A stretch of 64,000 nucleotides of DNA from positions 7,006,001-7,070,000 of the forward strand of contig NZ_QBDT01000001.1 in NCBI RefSeq assembly GCF_004124325.1, in the 5' to 3' direction. The stretch's first letter is position 1. Each line of letters starts with the position of its first letter. The position numbers and the translations under genes were made by a program. Shown here piece by piece: positions 25,678 through 33,786 of the stretch. This DNA is from Streptomyces sp. L2 (GTDB taxonomy: Bacteria > Actinomycetota > Actinomycetes > Streptomycetales > Streptomycetaceae). The notes beneath the pieces were generated by a model. The model made no database searches. It saw only the letters and a list, made by a program, of their open reading frames with translations, and was not told the DNA's origin.

Positions 25678-26763
25678 TCAGGCGATCACCGCCGCCCGCA
25701 CGCACAGCACGTCCGGCAGGTGCGACGCCAGCTGCTGCCAGCTGTCGCCGTCGTCGGCCGAGGCGAACACCTCGCCGTTGCGGTTGCCGAAGTACACGCC
25801 CGCCGGATCCGCGTCGTCCGTGCAGAGCGCGTCGCGCAGCACCGTGCCGTAGTGGTCCTCGTCCGGCAGGCCCGCCGACAGCGGCTCCCAGCTCTTGCCC
25901 GCGTCCGACGTGCGGAAGACCCGGCAGCGGTGGTCGGCGGGCACCCGGTCGGCGTCCGCGTTGATCGGGAAGACGTACGCCGTGTCGCCCCGGTGCGGGT
26001 GGGCGGCCGCCGCGAAACCGAACGTGGACGGCAGGCCCGAGCCGATGTCGGTCCAGTGCGCGCCCGCGTCGTCGCTGCGGTACACCCCCCAGTGGTTCTG
26101 CAGGTACAGCCGGTCCGGGTCGGCCGAGTCCCGGGCGACCTTGTGCACGCACTGGCCGAACTCCGGGTTCGGATCCGGCAGGAACACCGCGGAGACACCG
26201 GAGTTGGACGGCGCCCAGCTCGCCCCGCCGTCGGTGGTGCGGAACACCCCGGCGGTGGAGACGGCCACCGTCACGGCACGCGGGTCCCGCGCGTCGGTGA
26301 GCACCGTGTGCAGCCCCTCACCGCCACCGCCCGGCACCCACTGCGCGCGCGTGGGGTGCTCCCACAGCGGGCGCACCAGCTCGAAGCTCTCGCCGCGGTC
26401 CTCCGAGCGGTACAGCGCCGCCGGTTCCGTGCCTGCGTAGACCACGTCCGGTTCGGCGGCGGCCGGGTGCAGCTGCCAGACCCGCTCCAGCGAGGCGCCG
26501 GTGTCCTGGGGGAACTTGACCGCCGGCCGGGCCGGCTCGGTCCAGGTGCGGCCCAGGTCGTCCGAGTGGAACACGGACGGGCCCCAGTGCGCGCTGTCCC
26601 CGCCCGCCAGCAGCCGCGGGGTGTCGCCCCGGGTGTCGATGGCGACCGAGTAGACGGCCTGCGCGTTGAAACAGGGACGGTCGTCGAACTCCCAGGCGCC
26701 CTCTCGCCGCCGCCCGATGAACAGACCTTTTCGGGTGCCCACGGCGAGCAGTACCTCGGTCAT
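25678..26763 (-). CDS. Asp-box (BNR) beta-propeller protein
   Basis: This 361-residue protein has at least six Asp-box motifs ([48 protein letters not shown]). These mark a sialidase-like or WD40/YVTN-type propeller. Sialidase catalytic residues cannot be identified, and there is no signal peptide, so an intracellular binding or lyase-like role is more likely than an exported glycosidase. ATG 26763 is preceded by a nearly perfect Shine-Dalgarno GGAGGTGATC, suggesting strong translation. It stands alone on the minus strand after ung. Confidence 0.82.
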   Translation of the reverse strand: MTEVLLAVGTRKGLFIGRRREGAWEFDDRPCFNAQAVYSVAIDTRGDTPRLLAGGDSAHWGPSVFHSDDLGRTWTEPARPAVKFPQDTGASLERVWQLHPAAAEPDVVYAGTEPAALYRSEDRGESFELVRPLWEHPTRAQWVPGGGGEGLHTVLTDARDPRAVTVAVSTAGVFRTTDGGASWAPSNSGVSAVFLPDPNPEFGQCVHKVARDSADPDRLYLQNHWGVYRSDDAGAHWTDIGSGLPSTFGFAAAAHPHRGDTAYVFPINADADRVPADHRCRVFRTSDAGKSWEPLSAGLPDEDHYGTVLRDALCTDDADPAGVYFGNRNGEVFASADDGDSWQQLASHLPDVLCVRAAVIA

Positions 26764-27045
26764 GCCGATCACCTCCGGGACGTCTTCGTCCGGGTCGTCG
26801 TCAGATATCGGCCAGTCTGCACCCCACCACTGACAGCGGCCCCCGGAGCGCGCGTCACCGCAGGTCACAACGGTGACGCTGGGCGGCCGCGGAGATCGGC
26901 CGGATCCGCTCGGCGCATGTGCCCGCGCGAACGGGGCGACTCGTGCGACCGTCGGGGAGACGGCTCGGCGTGAGCAGGGGGGCGGGTCCGCCCGTAAGGG
27001 AGGGCGGTCCGGTCGGTCGGTGCGCTCGTGAGGAGGATGCCTTTG

Positions 27046-27642
27046 ATGGCGTTCCGTGGTCCGAAGTCCCGTGGTCCGACGGTGTGGCTGTGGCGCTGGC
27101 GGCGCAATCCGCTCAGGCGCCGGGCCGACGTGGTGGAGGCGTGGGTGGTGCTGGGCGCCTGGCTGCTGACCGTCCTGGTCGCTGTGGCGGCGGGACTGGC
27201 GGCGGCCCGGTCGGTGGAGCACGGCCTGGCCGCGGAACGCGCCACGTGGCGCCTGGCCGTCGCCCGGGTGGTCCAGAAGGCCCCCGGGAAGCACGCGCAC
27301 CAGCGCACGACCGCCGGCGAGCGGGTTTGGACCACGGTCCGCTGGACCGTGGCCGACGGCTCCGCCCACACCGGCCGGGTCCGCGTCGCACCGGGCAGCC
27401 GGGCCGGCACCGCGGTGTCCGTCTGGACCGATCCGCGAGGGCACCTCGTCACCCGGCCCGCCACCGTCTCCGAGGCCCGCCTCCGAGCCGTGCTGATCGG
27501 CGGCCTGGTCGGGGTGAGCGGGGCCGCCGTCCCGTTCGTCGGCGGCATGATGCTGCGCCGGCGGCTGGAGCACCGGCGCATGGCCGGCTGGGACGCGGAA
27601 TGGGCCCGCCTGGGCCCCCAGTGGGGACGCATGACCGGCTGA
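27046..27642 (+). CDS. Rv1733c-like two-helix membrane protein
   Basis: This 198-residue protein follows the Rv1733c family plan. It has a basic N-terminus (WRWRRNPLRRRADVVEAW), a first membrane helix (about residues 34-56), an external domain of some 90 residues with WTTVRWTVADGS, and a second helix (about 152-172) before a charged tail. In mycobacteria Rv1733c is a dormancy-regulon antigen of unknown biochemical role. ATG 27046 has AGGAGG nine bases upstream; a GTG at 27028 in the same frame overlaps that site and is less likely. No partner gene is adjacent on this strand. Confidence 0.75.
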   Translation: MAFRGPKSRGPTVWLWRWRRNPLRRRADVVEAWVVLGAWLLTVLVAVAAGLAAARSVEHGLAAERATWRLAVARVVQKAPGKHAHQRTTAGERVWTTVRWTVADGSAHTGRVRVAPGSRAGTAVSVWTDPRGHLVTRPATVSEARLRAVLIGGLVGVSGAAVPFVGGMMLRRRLEHRRMAGWDAEWARLGPQWGRMTG

Positions 27643-27690
27643 CACTCCGCGCCCCGCAGGGCCGGGACCGAACGCCGTGCCGGGGCCGGC

Positions 27691-27816
27691 CTTCATCGAC
27701 CGATGCGCTGCCCGGGGATCCGCGGCAGCCGCTCGCGGGAACGCCGCCGCGATGTCCGCTATGTCGCCCAGCGTGGTCGCCTCGAAGCCCCGCACGTCGA
27801 CCAGCTCGACCGCGGC
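27691..27816 (-). pseudogene. Scrambled remnant of a TetR-type regulator 5' region
   Basis: Three blocks match the 5' part of the intact TetR gene at 38050-38757. Block 27691-27717 matches its start-codon region, 27724-27750 matches the next coding stretch (26 bp identical) and 27759-27816 matches the HTH-encoding stretch (GFEATTLGDIAD is still readable). Orientation is the same but the block order is reversed relative to the intact gene. It cannot encode a functional regulator. The rest of the 27643-27874 gap contains nothing else I can identify. Confidence 0.7.
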
Positions 27817-27874
27817 TCCGGCGCCCGCCCGGCGCCCGCGAAGCGCAGTGGCTCGCCGGGCCCCCGGCCGCCGC

Positions 27875-29878
27875 CTACAGCGCCGCGATCACCTCGCGGC
27901 ACGCTCCCAGCAGCGCCTCGTCCTCGGCGATGTCGTGGCTGCCGTGGCCGGTCTCCCGTGCATTGTGGCGCCGGACGGCGGCGAGTTCCGTCGCCACCAG
28001 CTCGCGTAGCGGAGCGGCGGGCGGACCCATCTCGGCCAGGCAGCCGACGATCGGGCGGCGCGCGGTGGGGTCCTCCGTCCAGGCGGTCCGCAGCACGGGG
28101 AGCACGGGCTCCGGGTCCCGTTCGATCCACCACCACGCGCAAGCGGCCCACGCACGCTCCGCCGCGGGCCCGGACTCGGCGACCCGGCGCAGTTCCGGCA
28201 GGGCGGTTCGGGCGGCGGGGCCCAGTCTGCCCAGCACTTCGGCGGCCGGACGGCGCCTTCCGTGCCGGCGCTCTGCCAACTCCCGGCGAAGAGAGGGGAG
28301 TACGGCGTTCGCGTCGCCCTCCGCCGACCACAGGGCACTCGCCGCGGCGGCGGCGTGCCGGGTGTGCAGGAACCGCCGCAGCAGCGGCGCGGCCTGTGCC
28401 GCCGCCCCCAGCGTCTCCAGGGTCTCGATCGCCGGCCCGGCGATGCCGTCGAGCCCACCCGGCCCGTCGGGTCCGCCGGACAGCAGCCGCAGCACCTCCG
28501 GTACGGCCTCCCGGTCCCCGACGGCGCCGACGGCCGCCAGCAGCGGGCGGGCGAGCCGGGCGGCCGCGGGGTCGTCCAACGGTATGAGGCCGAGCCGGCG
28601 GCGCAGCGCCGGGGCCAGCGGAGCCGCCGCGCGGCCCAGGGGCACCACCTCGCACCCCAGGTCGACCGGTACGGCCGTGCTGTCCAGGACCTGGGCGAGA
28701 ACGGGGACGGCCCGCCGGTCCCCGCTCCTGGACAGGGCTCTGAGCGGGCCGCCCAGCGTCGGCGGGCCGCCGTGCCAGCGCTGCGTCCACAGGTCGGGCC
28801 GGGCGGTGACCAGGGTGTGCAGTGCGTCCGCGGCGGGTGCGGCCAGGCCGAACAGCTCGGCGAGGACCGAGACCGCGGCATCGCGTAACCAGGCGTGGTC
28901 CGAGGCGAGTTGGGCGCCGAGGAGGGACACCGGGCGGCGGTGGTCCGCGCGCAGGCCGCGGAACAGCCCCGCCGACATCCACACCCCGTTGCCCCGGTCC
29001 CTGGGGTCGGGGCTGGTCAACTGCCCGGTAAGCAAGGCGATCCGGTCGTCCACCCGGTCACCGAGCGCGCTGTGCAGGGTGCGCAGCAGACGCGAACCCT
29101 CCTCGTCGGAGGGCCGCAGCCGCCGTATCCGCGCCACCAGCGTGTCCTCCTGCGGCCCGCCGGACTCGGCGGCACGCTGTGCGGACCGCTCCCGCAGCAG
29201 CCGTACGGCCGTCGGCACCAGGCCGGCAGGCAGCCGGTCGGGGGCCACGCAGGCGAGCTGGCCGAGCGCGGCGAGCCGCAGTCCCGGGCCGTAGGGCGGG
29301 GCGCTCCGCGCGGCCAGAAGTTCCACCGCGGGGGCCGCGTGGCCCGGATGCCGGCGGGCGAACAGGCCGACGGCCTCGGTGACGGCGAGCAGGATCGCGT
29401 CGTCCCGCTCGACCAGGAGGCGCTGCCGCAGCAGGTCGAGCACCCGCGCGGGTTGGTCGTCGAGGAACTGTACGAGAGCGCTTGCCGCCGCCCTTCGCAC
29501 GCGCGCGTCCGCGTCTGAGGCGAGCGGTACGAAGGCCTCGGCGCCCGAGGACACCGCGTACCGCGCCGGCGCGCCCCCGCCCGCTGCTCCCGTGCCTTCC
29601 GCGCCTCCCGTGCCGATGCTGGCCAGCAGTTCGACGATGCCGGCCCGGTCCGGCACCTCCGCACGCGCGACGACCGAGAAGAGGAAGGGCACGCAGGCCA
29701 GCGTCGAGTCGTACACCCTCCCCTCGTGGTGCACGGCGCCGTACAGCCCGTCGAGCGCGGTCTCCCGCTCGACGGCGTCCGCGGAGGCCAGCCCCCGCAG
29801 GAGGGGCGGCACGTCCTCCGCACTGCCGTACGCGTGCCGCAGCGAAGCCCAGTCGACCTCGTCGATCCCCGTGAACAC
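27875..29878 (-). CDS. HEAT-repeat protein
   Basis: This 667-residue cytosolic protein is built of repeated helical pairs. HEAT/Armadillo-like units include FVPLASDADARVRRAAASALVQ, then RRAVPVLAQVLDS, DREAVPEVLRLL, and RRPAAEVLGRLGPAARTALPELRRV near the C-terminus. Such solenoids are protein-protein scaffolds with no enzymatic activity. The start is GTG at 29878 with GGGGAGGA upstream. The N-terminus (FTGIDEVDWASLRHAYG) recurs in related Streptomyces HEAT proteins. It is monocistronic between the TetR remnant and aidB, and I cannot name a partner. Confidence 0.82.
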   Translation of the reverse strand: MFTGIDEVDWASLRHAYGSAEDVPPLLRGLASADAVERETALDGLYGAVHHEGRVYDSTLACVPFLFSVVARAEVPDRAGIVELLASIGTGGAEGTGAAGGGAPARYAVSSGAEAFVPLASDADARVRRAAASALVQFLDDQPARVLDLLRQRLLVERDDAILLAVTEAVGLFARRHPGHAAPAVELLAARSAPPYGPGLRLAALGQLACVAPDRLPAGLVPTAVRLLRERSAQRAAESGGPQEDTLVARIRRLRPSDEEGSRLLRTLHSALGDRVDDRIALLTGQLTSPDPRDRGNGVWMSAGLFRGLRADHRRPVSLLGAQLASDHAWLRDAAVSVLAELFGLAAPAADALHTLVTARPDLWTQRWHGGPPTLGGPLRALSRSGDRRAVPVLAQVLDSTAVPVDLGCEVVPLGRAAAPLAPALRRRLGLIPLDDPAAARLARPLLAAVGAVGDREAVPEVLRLLSGGPDGPGGLDGIAGPAIETLETLGAAAQAAPLLRRFLHTRHAAAAASALWSAEGDANAVLPSLRRELAERRHGRRRPAAEVLGRLGPAARTALPELRRVAESGPAAERAWAACAWWWIERDPEPVLPVLRTAWTEDPTARRPIVGCLAEMGPPAAPLRELVATELAAVRRHNARETGHGSHDIAEDEALLGACREVIAAL

Positions 29879-30081
29879 GTTGTCCTCCCCAGGCGAGTGC
29901 CACTGATCGCGAGTGTGCACCACACCACTGACAACGAAGCGGAGCCGCGCGCTGACTGTGTGCGATCCGTCATCGGTCACCGGCCAACCGCGTCGCCGGC
30001 ACAACACGCCCGGGAGGGAGGTGTTTTCGGCCGGGCGAGGCCGCGCAAGGGGGCGCGCGCCCAGGGGAGGGGCGGGGCCGG

Positions 30082-31752
30082 TCAGCCCTCCCGGACGGGC
30101 AGGGCGCGGTCCAGGATCGAGCCGAGATCGGCCCCCGCGGGGAGGGTGCCGAAGGCGTGGCCCCAGTCGCCGCCCAGACGGGTCGCGCAGAACGCGTCGG
30201 CCACCGGGTGCGGGGCGTCCCGCACCAGCAGCGACGCCTGCAGGGCGAGGGCCATGCGCTCGACGAGGCGGCGGGCGCCCACCTGGTCCGTTTCGGCCAG
30301 TTGCCGCCTCAGGGAGGTCACCGTCTCGTCCAGGCGGGTGTCGGCCCCGCGCGCGAGGGCGAGTTCGGCGAACAGTGCCTCGGCGGTGTCCGGTTCCCGG
30401 CCCAGCGCGCGCAGCACGTCGAGCGCGTTGACGTTGCCCGAGCCCTCCCAGATGGAGAGCAGCGGGGCCTCCCGGTAGTGGCGCGGCATCCCGGAGTCCT
30501 CGACGTAGCCGTTGCCGCCCAGGCATTCCAGCGCCTCCGCCGTGAACGCCGGACCGCGCTTGGTCACCCAGTACTTGCCGACGGCGGTCGCGATCCGCCG
30601 GAACGCCTTCTCCCCGGCGTCCCCGCGCACCGCCCGGTCCGCCGCACCGGCCAGCCGCAGCGTGAGGGTCGTCGCCGCCTCCGACTCCAGGGCGAGGTCG
30701 GCCAGGACGTTGCGCATCAGCGGCTGGTCGATCAGCCGCGCGCCGAACGCGCCGCGGTACCGCGCGTGATGACCGGCCTCGACGAGCGTCTTGCGCATCA
30801 GCGTCGCCGAGGACATCACGCAGTCAAGGCGGGTGCAGTTGACCATCTCGATGATGGTCTTCACGCCGCGGCCCTCCGCACCCACCAGCCAGGCCACCGT
30901 GCCGTGGAACTCCGGCTCGGAGGAGGCGTTGGACCGGTTGCCCAGCTTGTCCTTGAGCCGCTGGATGCGGAACGGGTTGCGGCCGCCGTCCGGGAGGATG
31001 CGCGGCACCAGGAAGCAGGACAGGCCGCCGGGCGCCTGCGCCAGCACCAGGAAGACGTCGCACATCGGAGCCGACGTGAACCACTTGTGCCCGCGCAGCG
31101 TGTACACACCCGCCTCGGCGGTGGGCGTGGCCACCGTGGTGTTCGTCCGGACGTCCGAGCCGCCCTGCTTCTCGGTCATCCCCATGCCGGCCAGCAGACC
31201 CGGCTTCTCCGTCGGCACCCGCAGCTCCGGGTCGTACTCCCGGCTGGTCAGCAGCGGCTCGTACACCTTGGCGAGCTCCGGCGTCGCGCGCAGCGCGGGG
31301 ACGGCCGCGTACGTCATCGACGTCGGACAGCCGTGCCCGGCCTCGGTGTGCCCCCACACCAGCCCGCCGGCCGTACGTGCCACGTGGGCGCCCGGACGGT
31401 CGTCCGCCCACGGCGCCCCGGCCAGGCCCTCGGCCACGGCGGTGCGCATCAGGTGGTGCCAGCTCGGATGGAAGTCCACCTCGTCGACCCGGTTGCCGTA
31501 CCGGTCGTGAGTGCGCAGCTCCGGCTCGTTGCGGTTGGCCAGCTCGCCCCACTCCTGCGCCTGCGCGCTGCCGGCCCGCAGCCCGAGCCGCCGGACGTCC
31601 TCCTCCGCCCAGCCGGCACCCTCCCGGCGCAGGCCCTCCAGCAGCGCACGGTCGTCCGAGGCGTCGTACGGCGGCAGGGGCGGGGCCTGGTTGGTGACCT
31701 CGTGGGTGGCGTACGGCGACGAGGACGGCGACTGCGCGGAAGTGGAGACCAT
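30082..31752 (-). CDS. aidB: AidB-like acyl-CoA dehydrogenase family protein
   Basis: This 556-residue flavoprotein is closer to E. coli AidB than to metabolic acyl-CoA dehydrogenases. Hallmarks are TNQAPPLPPYD near the N-terminus, REGAGW, CPTSMTYAAVPAL, GMGMTEKQGGSDVRTNTT (FAD/substrate loop), RLKDKLGNRSNAS, and SIWEGSGNVNALDVLRAL near the catalytic region. AidB is induced by alkylation damage in E. coli and binds DNA and FAD; its exact reaction is unsettled. ATG 31752 is preceded by the divergent promoter region shared with a PaaX-like gene, where an inverted repeat is found. Regulation by that protein rather than by Ada is plausible. Confidence 0.88.
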   Translation of the reverse strand: MVSTSAQSPSSSPYATHEVTNQAPPLPPYDASDDRALLEGLRREGAGWAEEDVRRLGLRAGSAQAQEWGELANRNEPELRTHDRYGNRVDEVDFHPSWHHLMRTAVAEGLAGAPWADDRPGAHVARTAGGLVWGHTEAGHGCPTSMTYAAVPALRATPELAKVYEPLLTSREYDPELRVPTEKPGLLAGMGMTEKQGGSDVRTNTTVATPTAEAGVYTLRGHKWFTSAPMCDVFLVLAQAPGGLSCFLVPRILPDGGRNPFRIQRLKDKLGNRSNASSEPEFHGTVAWLVGAEGRGVKTIIEMVNCTRLDCVMSSATLMRKTLVEAGHHARYRGAFGARLIDQPLMRNVLADLALESEAATTLTLRLAGAADRAVRGDAGEKAFRRIATAVGKYWVTKRGPAFTAEALECLGGNGYVEDSGMPRHYREAPLLSIWEGSGNVNALDVLRALGREPDTAEALFAELALARGADTRLDETVTSLRRQLAETDQVGARRLVERMALALQASLLVRDAPHPVADAFCATRLGGDWGHAFGTLPAGADLGSILDRALPVREG

Positions 31753-31759
31753 ACGGCCA

Positions 31760-31797
31760 TGTTGCACTCTCGCTGCGACCGTAGCAAGAGTGCAACA
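31760..31797. promoter_or_regulatory. Inverted repeat between aidB and the PaaX-like gene
   Basis: TGTTGCACTCT (31760-31770) and AGAGTGCAACA (31787-31797) are perfect 11-bp arms with a 16-bp spacer. The site starts 8 bp upstream of the aidB start codon and about 34 bp upstream of the PaaX-like gene start. It is the only strong dyad in the region, so it is the likely operator for the divergent regulator (inference). Confidence 0.7.
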
Positions 31798-31830
31798 CAT
31801 AGCCGGGAGGGGGACGTACAGTACGTGCCC

Positions 31831-32601
31831 ATGCGGACGAACGTGGCGGTGGAGACGGACACGGCCGGCCTGCGGCCGCTGTCGGCGCGGTCGGTCGTGC
31901 TGAGCCTGCTCCTGGGCACCCATCCGCCGCGGCTGCCGGTGAAGGACCTGGTCCGGCTGGTGGAACCGTTCGGGGTCGGCGGCTCCACCCTGCGGGCCGC
32001 GCTGAGCCGGATGGTGTCCGCCGGTGACCTGCGGCGCGCGAACGGCGTGTACGGCCTCAGTGACCGGCTGCTGGCCCGTCAGCGCCGGCAGGACGACGCG
32101 GTGCGTCCCCGCACGCGCGCGTGGGACGGCGAATGGGAGATGGTCGTGATCACCGCGACGGGCCGCGAGCCCGCCGAACGCGCCGCCCTGCGCGCCCGTC
32201 TGACGACCCTTCGGCTGGCCGAACTCCGCGAGGGCGTGTGGCTGCGCCCGGCCAACCTCGACCGGCCGCTGCCGGGGGAACTGGCGCGGGTGGCGCAGAC
32301 GTACACCGCGCGACCGGACGAGTCTCCGCACGAGTTGGCGGCGCGCCTGTGGCCGCTGGAGGACTGGGCGGCCACCGCGCGGACCCTGCTGGCCCGGGTG
32401 GCCGGCTCCCGCGACCCTGCCGACTCACTGACCGCCTTCGCGGCGGCCGTACGCCACCTGCTCACGGACCCCGTACTGCCGGCCGGACTCCTGCCCCCCG
32501 ACTGGCCGGGCGAGGCCCTCCGCGCCGCGTACGCCGGCTACCGGGCCGAACTGGCCGCCTCGGCGGGGCTGGGCGGAGGGGAGGACGGCGGAACGTCGTG
32601 A
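31831..32601 (+). CDS. PaaX family transcriptional regulator
   Basis: This 256-residue regulator shows the PaaX plan. The N-terminal winged helix reads SVVLSLLLGTH, PVKDLVRLVEPFGVGGSTLRAALSRM and LRRANGVYGLSDRLLARQRRQ. A central domain starts at WDGEWEMVVI and a C-terminal part is rich in Leu/Ala. PaaX of E. coli represses phenylacetate genes in response to phenylacetyl-CoA; an acyl-CoA type signal is a fair guess here. The start could be ATG 31831 or GTG 31825; GGGAGGGGG lies 11 to 18 bases upstream. It is divergent from aidB, its most likely target. The 290-bp gap after it holds no gene that I can see. Confidence 0.85.
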   Translation: MRTNVAVETDTAGLRPLSARSVVLSLLLGTHPPRLPVKDLVRLVEPFGVGGSTLRAALSRMVSAGDLRRANGVYGLSDRLLARQRRQDDAVRPRTRAWDGEWEMVVITATGREPAERAALRARLTTLRLAELREGVWLRPANLDRPLPGELARVAQTYTARPDESPHELAARLWPLEDWAATARTLLARVAGSRDPADSLTAFAAAVRHLLTDPVLPAGLLPPDWPGEALRAAYAGYRAELAASAGLGGGEDGGTS

Positions 32602-32891
32602 CGCGCACGCGCACGCGCACCCGTGCCGATGCCTGGGGCGAGCGTGCACGGGGCGGCATTCGCTGGGGGCCGTGGGCCGGGGGCCCGAGGCTGGGGCTGG
32701 GGCCGGGGCCGGGAGCCGTGGGCCGGCCGGAGGAGTGGCCAGGAGTGGCCTCTGATCGGTTCGGCTCGGCTGTCGTAGGGGCGTGGGGCTGGCCGCCTCC
32801 TTCGCCGAGAAGGGCGCGATGACCAGGTGGGATGACCCACGCCGTTGCGGGCACTCGGTGGGCACCACTGGTGATCCACCCGAGGAGAGTC

Positions 32892-33776
32892 ATGGCTGAG
32901 CAGAAGTCGTCGTCGGCCCTCACGGCGCCCCTGCGCGGCGCGGCCTCGGCACTGCGGCGGGTGCCCGGCGCCGGCCCGGTCGGCAGGGCGGCGGAGGAGA
33001 CCCTGGACAGGATCGGCGCCGTCTCGCCACGGGGACGCCGGATCGCGGTGTACGCCGGGGCCGGGGTGCTCGGCGTGACGGGCGTGGTCGAATGGCCGGT
33101 CGCGCTCACCGGCGCGGCGGTCGCATGGCTCACCCGGCCACGCCCGGAAACAGAGCGGGCGGCCACGGACGTGGGGGAGGAGCGGACGCCCACCGACACG
33201 GCCGAACCGGCCGAGCGGACCCAGGGCGAGACGCACGGACCAGTCGAGCGCACGCCCACCGACACGGCCGAACCGGCCGAGCGGACCCCCGCCGAGAAGG
33301 CGGCCATCCAGCAGGCCGTCATGGACAAGGCTGTCACCGAGGGAGCCGTCGAGGAGAAGGCCGTTTCGCGCGGCCGGGCCGAGCGGACGGAGCCCGCGCA
33401 CGACCTCGGCAGTGCGGCACTCAGGTCGTCGAGGACGAATACCGAGCCCACGGCGCCCGCCCAGGCCGGCGCCACCGGCGGCAGCGGACACGCCGGCGGC
33501 GGCCAGGCAGGCCATACCGGCGACTCAAGCGACGTCCGCGACCCCGGCGCCACCCCGTCCGGCAGCCCCAGCCACCCGAAGCCGACGGCCACCGACGACA
33601 CCCACGAGGCCCATGACACCGGCGTCGGCACCAGCAGCAGTAACGCCACCGGCGCCACCCCGCCCCCCAGCCACCACAAGCCGGAAGTCGCCCACGACGA
33701 CGCCCCGCCGCCCTCGCCCAAACACGCCACCGGTCCGCTCGGTCCGACCGCGCGGCCCGGCCGCACCGTGCTCTGA
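32892..33776 (+). CDS. Hydrophilic Pro/Thr/Ala-rich protein upstream of the P-type ATPase
   Basis: This 294-residue protein has unknown function. Residues 1-85 look ordered, with one hydrophobic stretch (IAVYAGAGVLGVTGVVEWPVA) that may be a membrane helix. Residues 95-140 contain a duplicated RTPTDTAEPAERT unit. The remainder is a disordered Thr/Pro/His/Gly tail. ATG 32892 has GAGGAGAG upstream. It ends 10 bp before the start of a CtpI-like ATPase gene and is surely cotranscribed with it, so it may be an accessory or regulatory subunit. That link is inference from position. Confidence 0.7.
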   Translation: MAEQKSSSALTAPLRGAASALRRVPGAGPVGRAAEETLDRIGAVSPRGRRIAVYAGAGVLGVTGVVEWPVALTGAAVAWLTRPRPETERAATDVGEERTPTDTAEPAERTQGETHGPVERTPTDTAEPAERTPAEKAAIQQAVMDKAVTEGAVEEKAVSRGRAERTEPAHDLGSAALRSSRTNTEPTAPAQAGATGGSGHAGGGQAGHTGDSSDVRDPGATPSGSPSHPKPTATDDTHEAHDTGVGTSSSNATGATPPPSHHKPEVAHDDAPPPSPKHATGPLGPTARPGRTVL

Positions 33777-33786
33777 GGAGGCCGTG

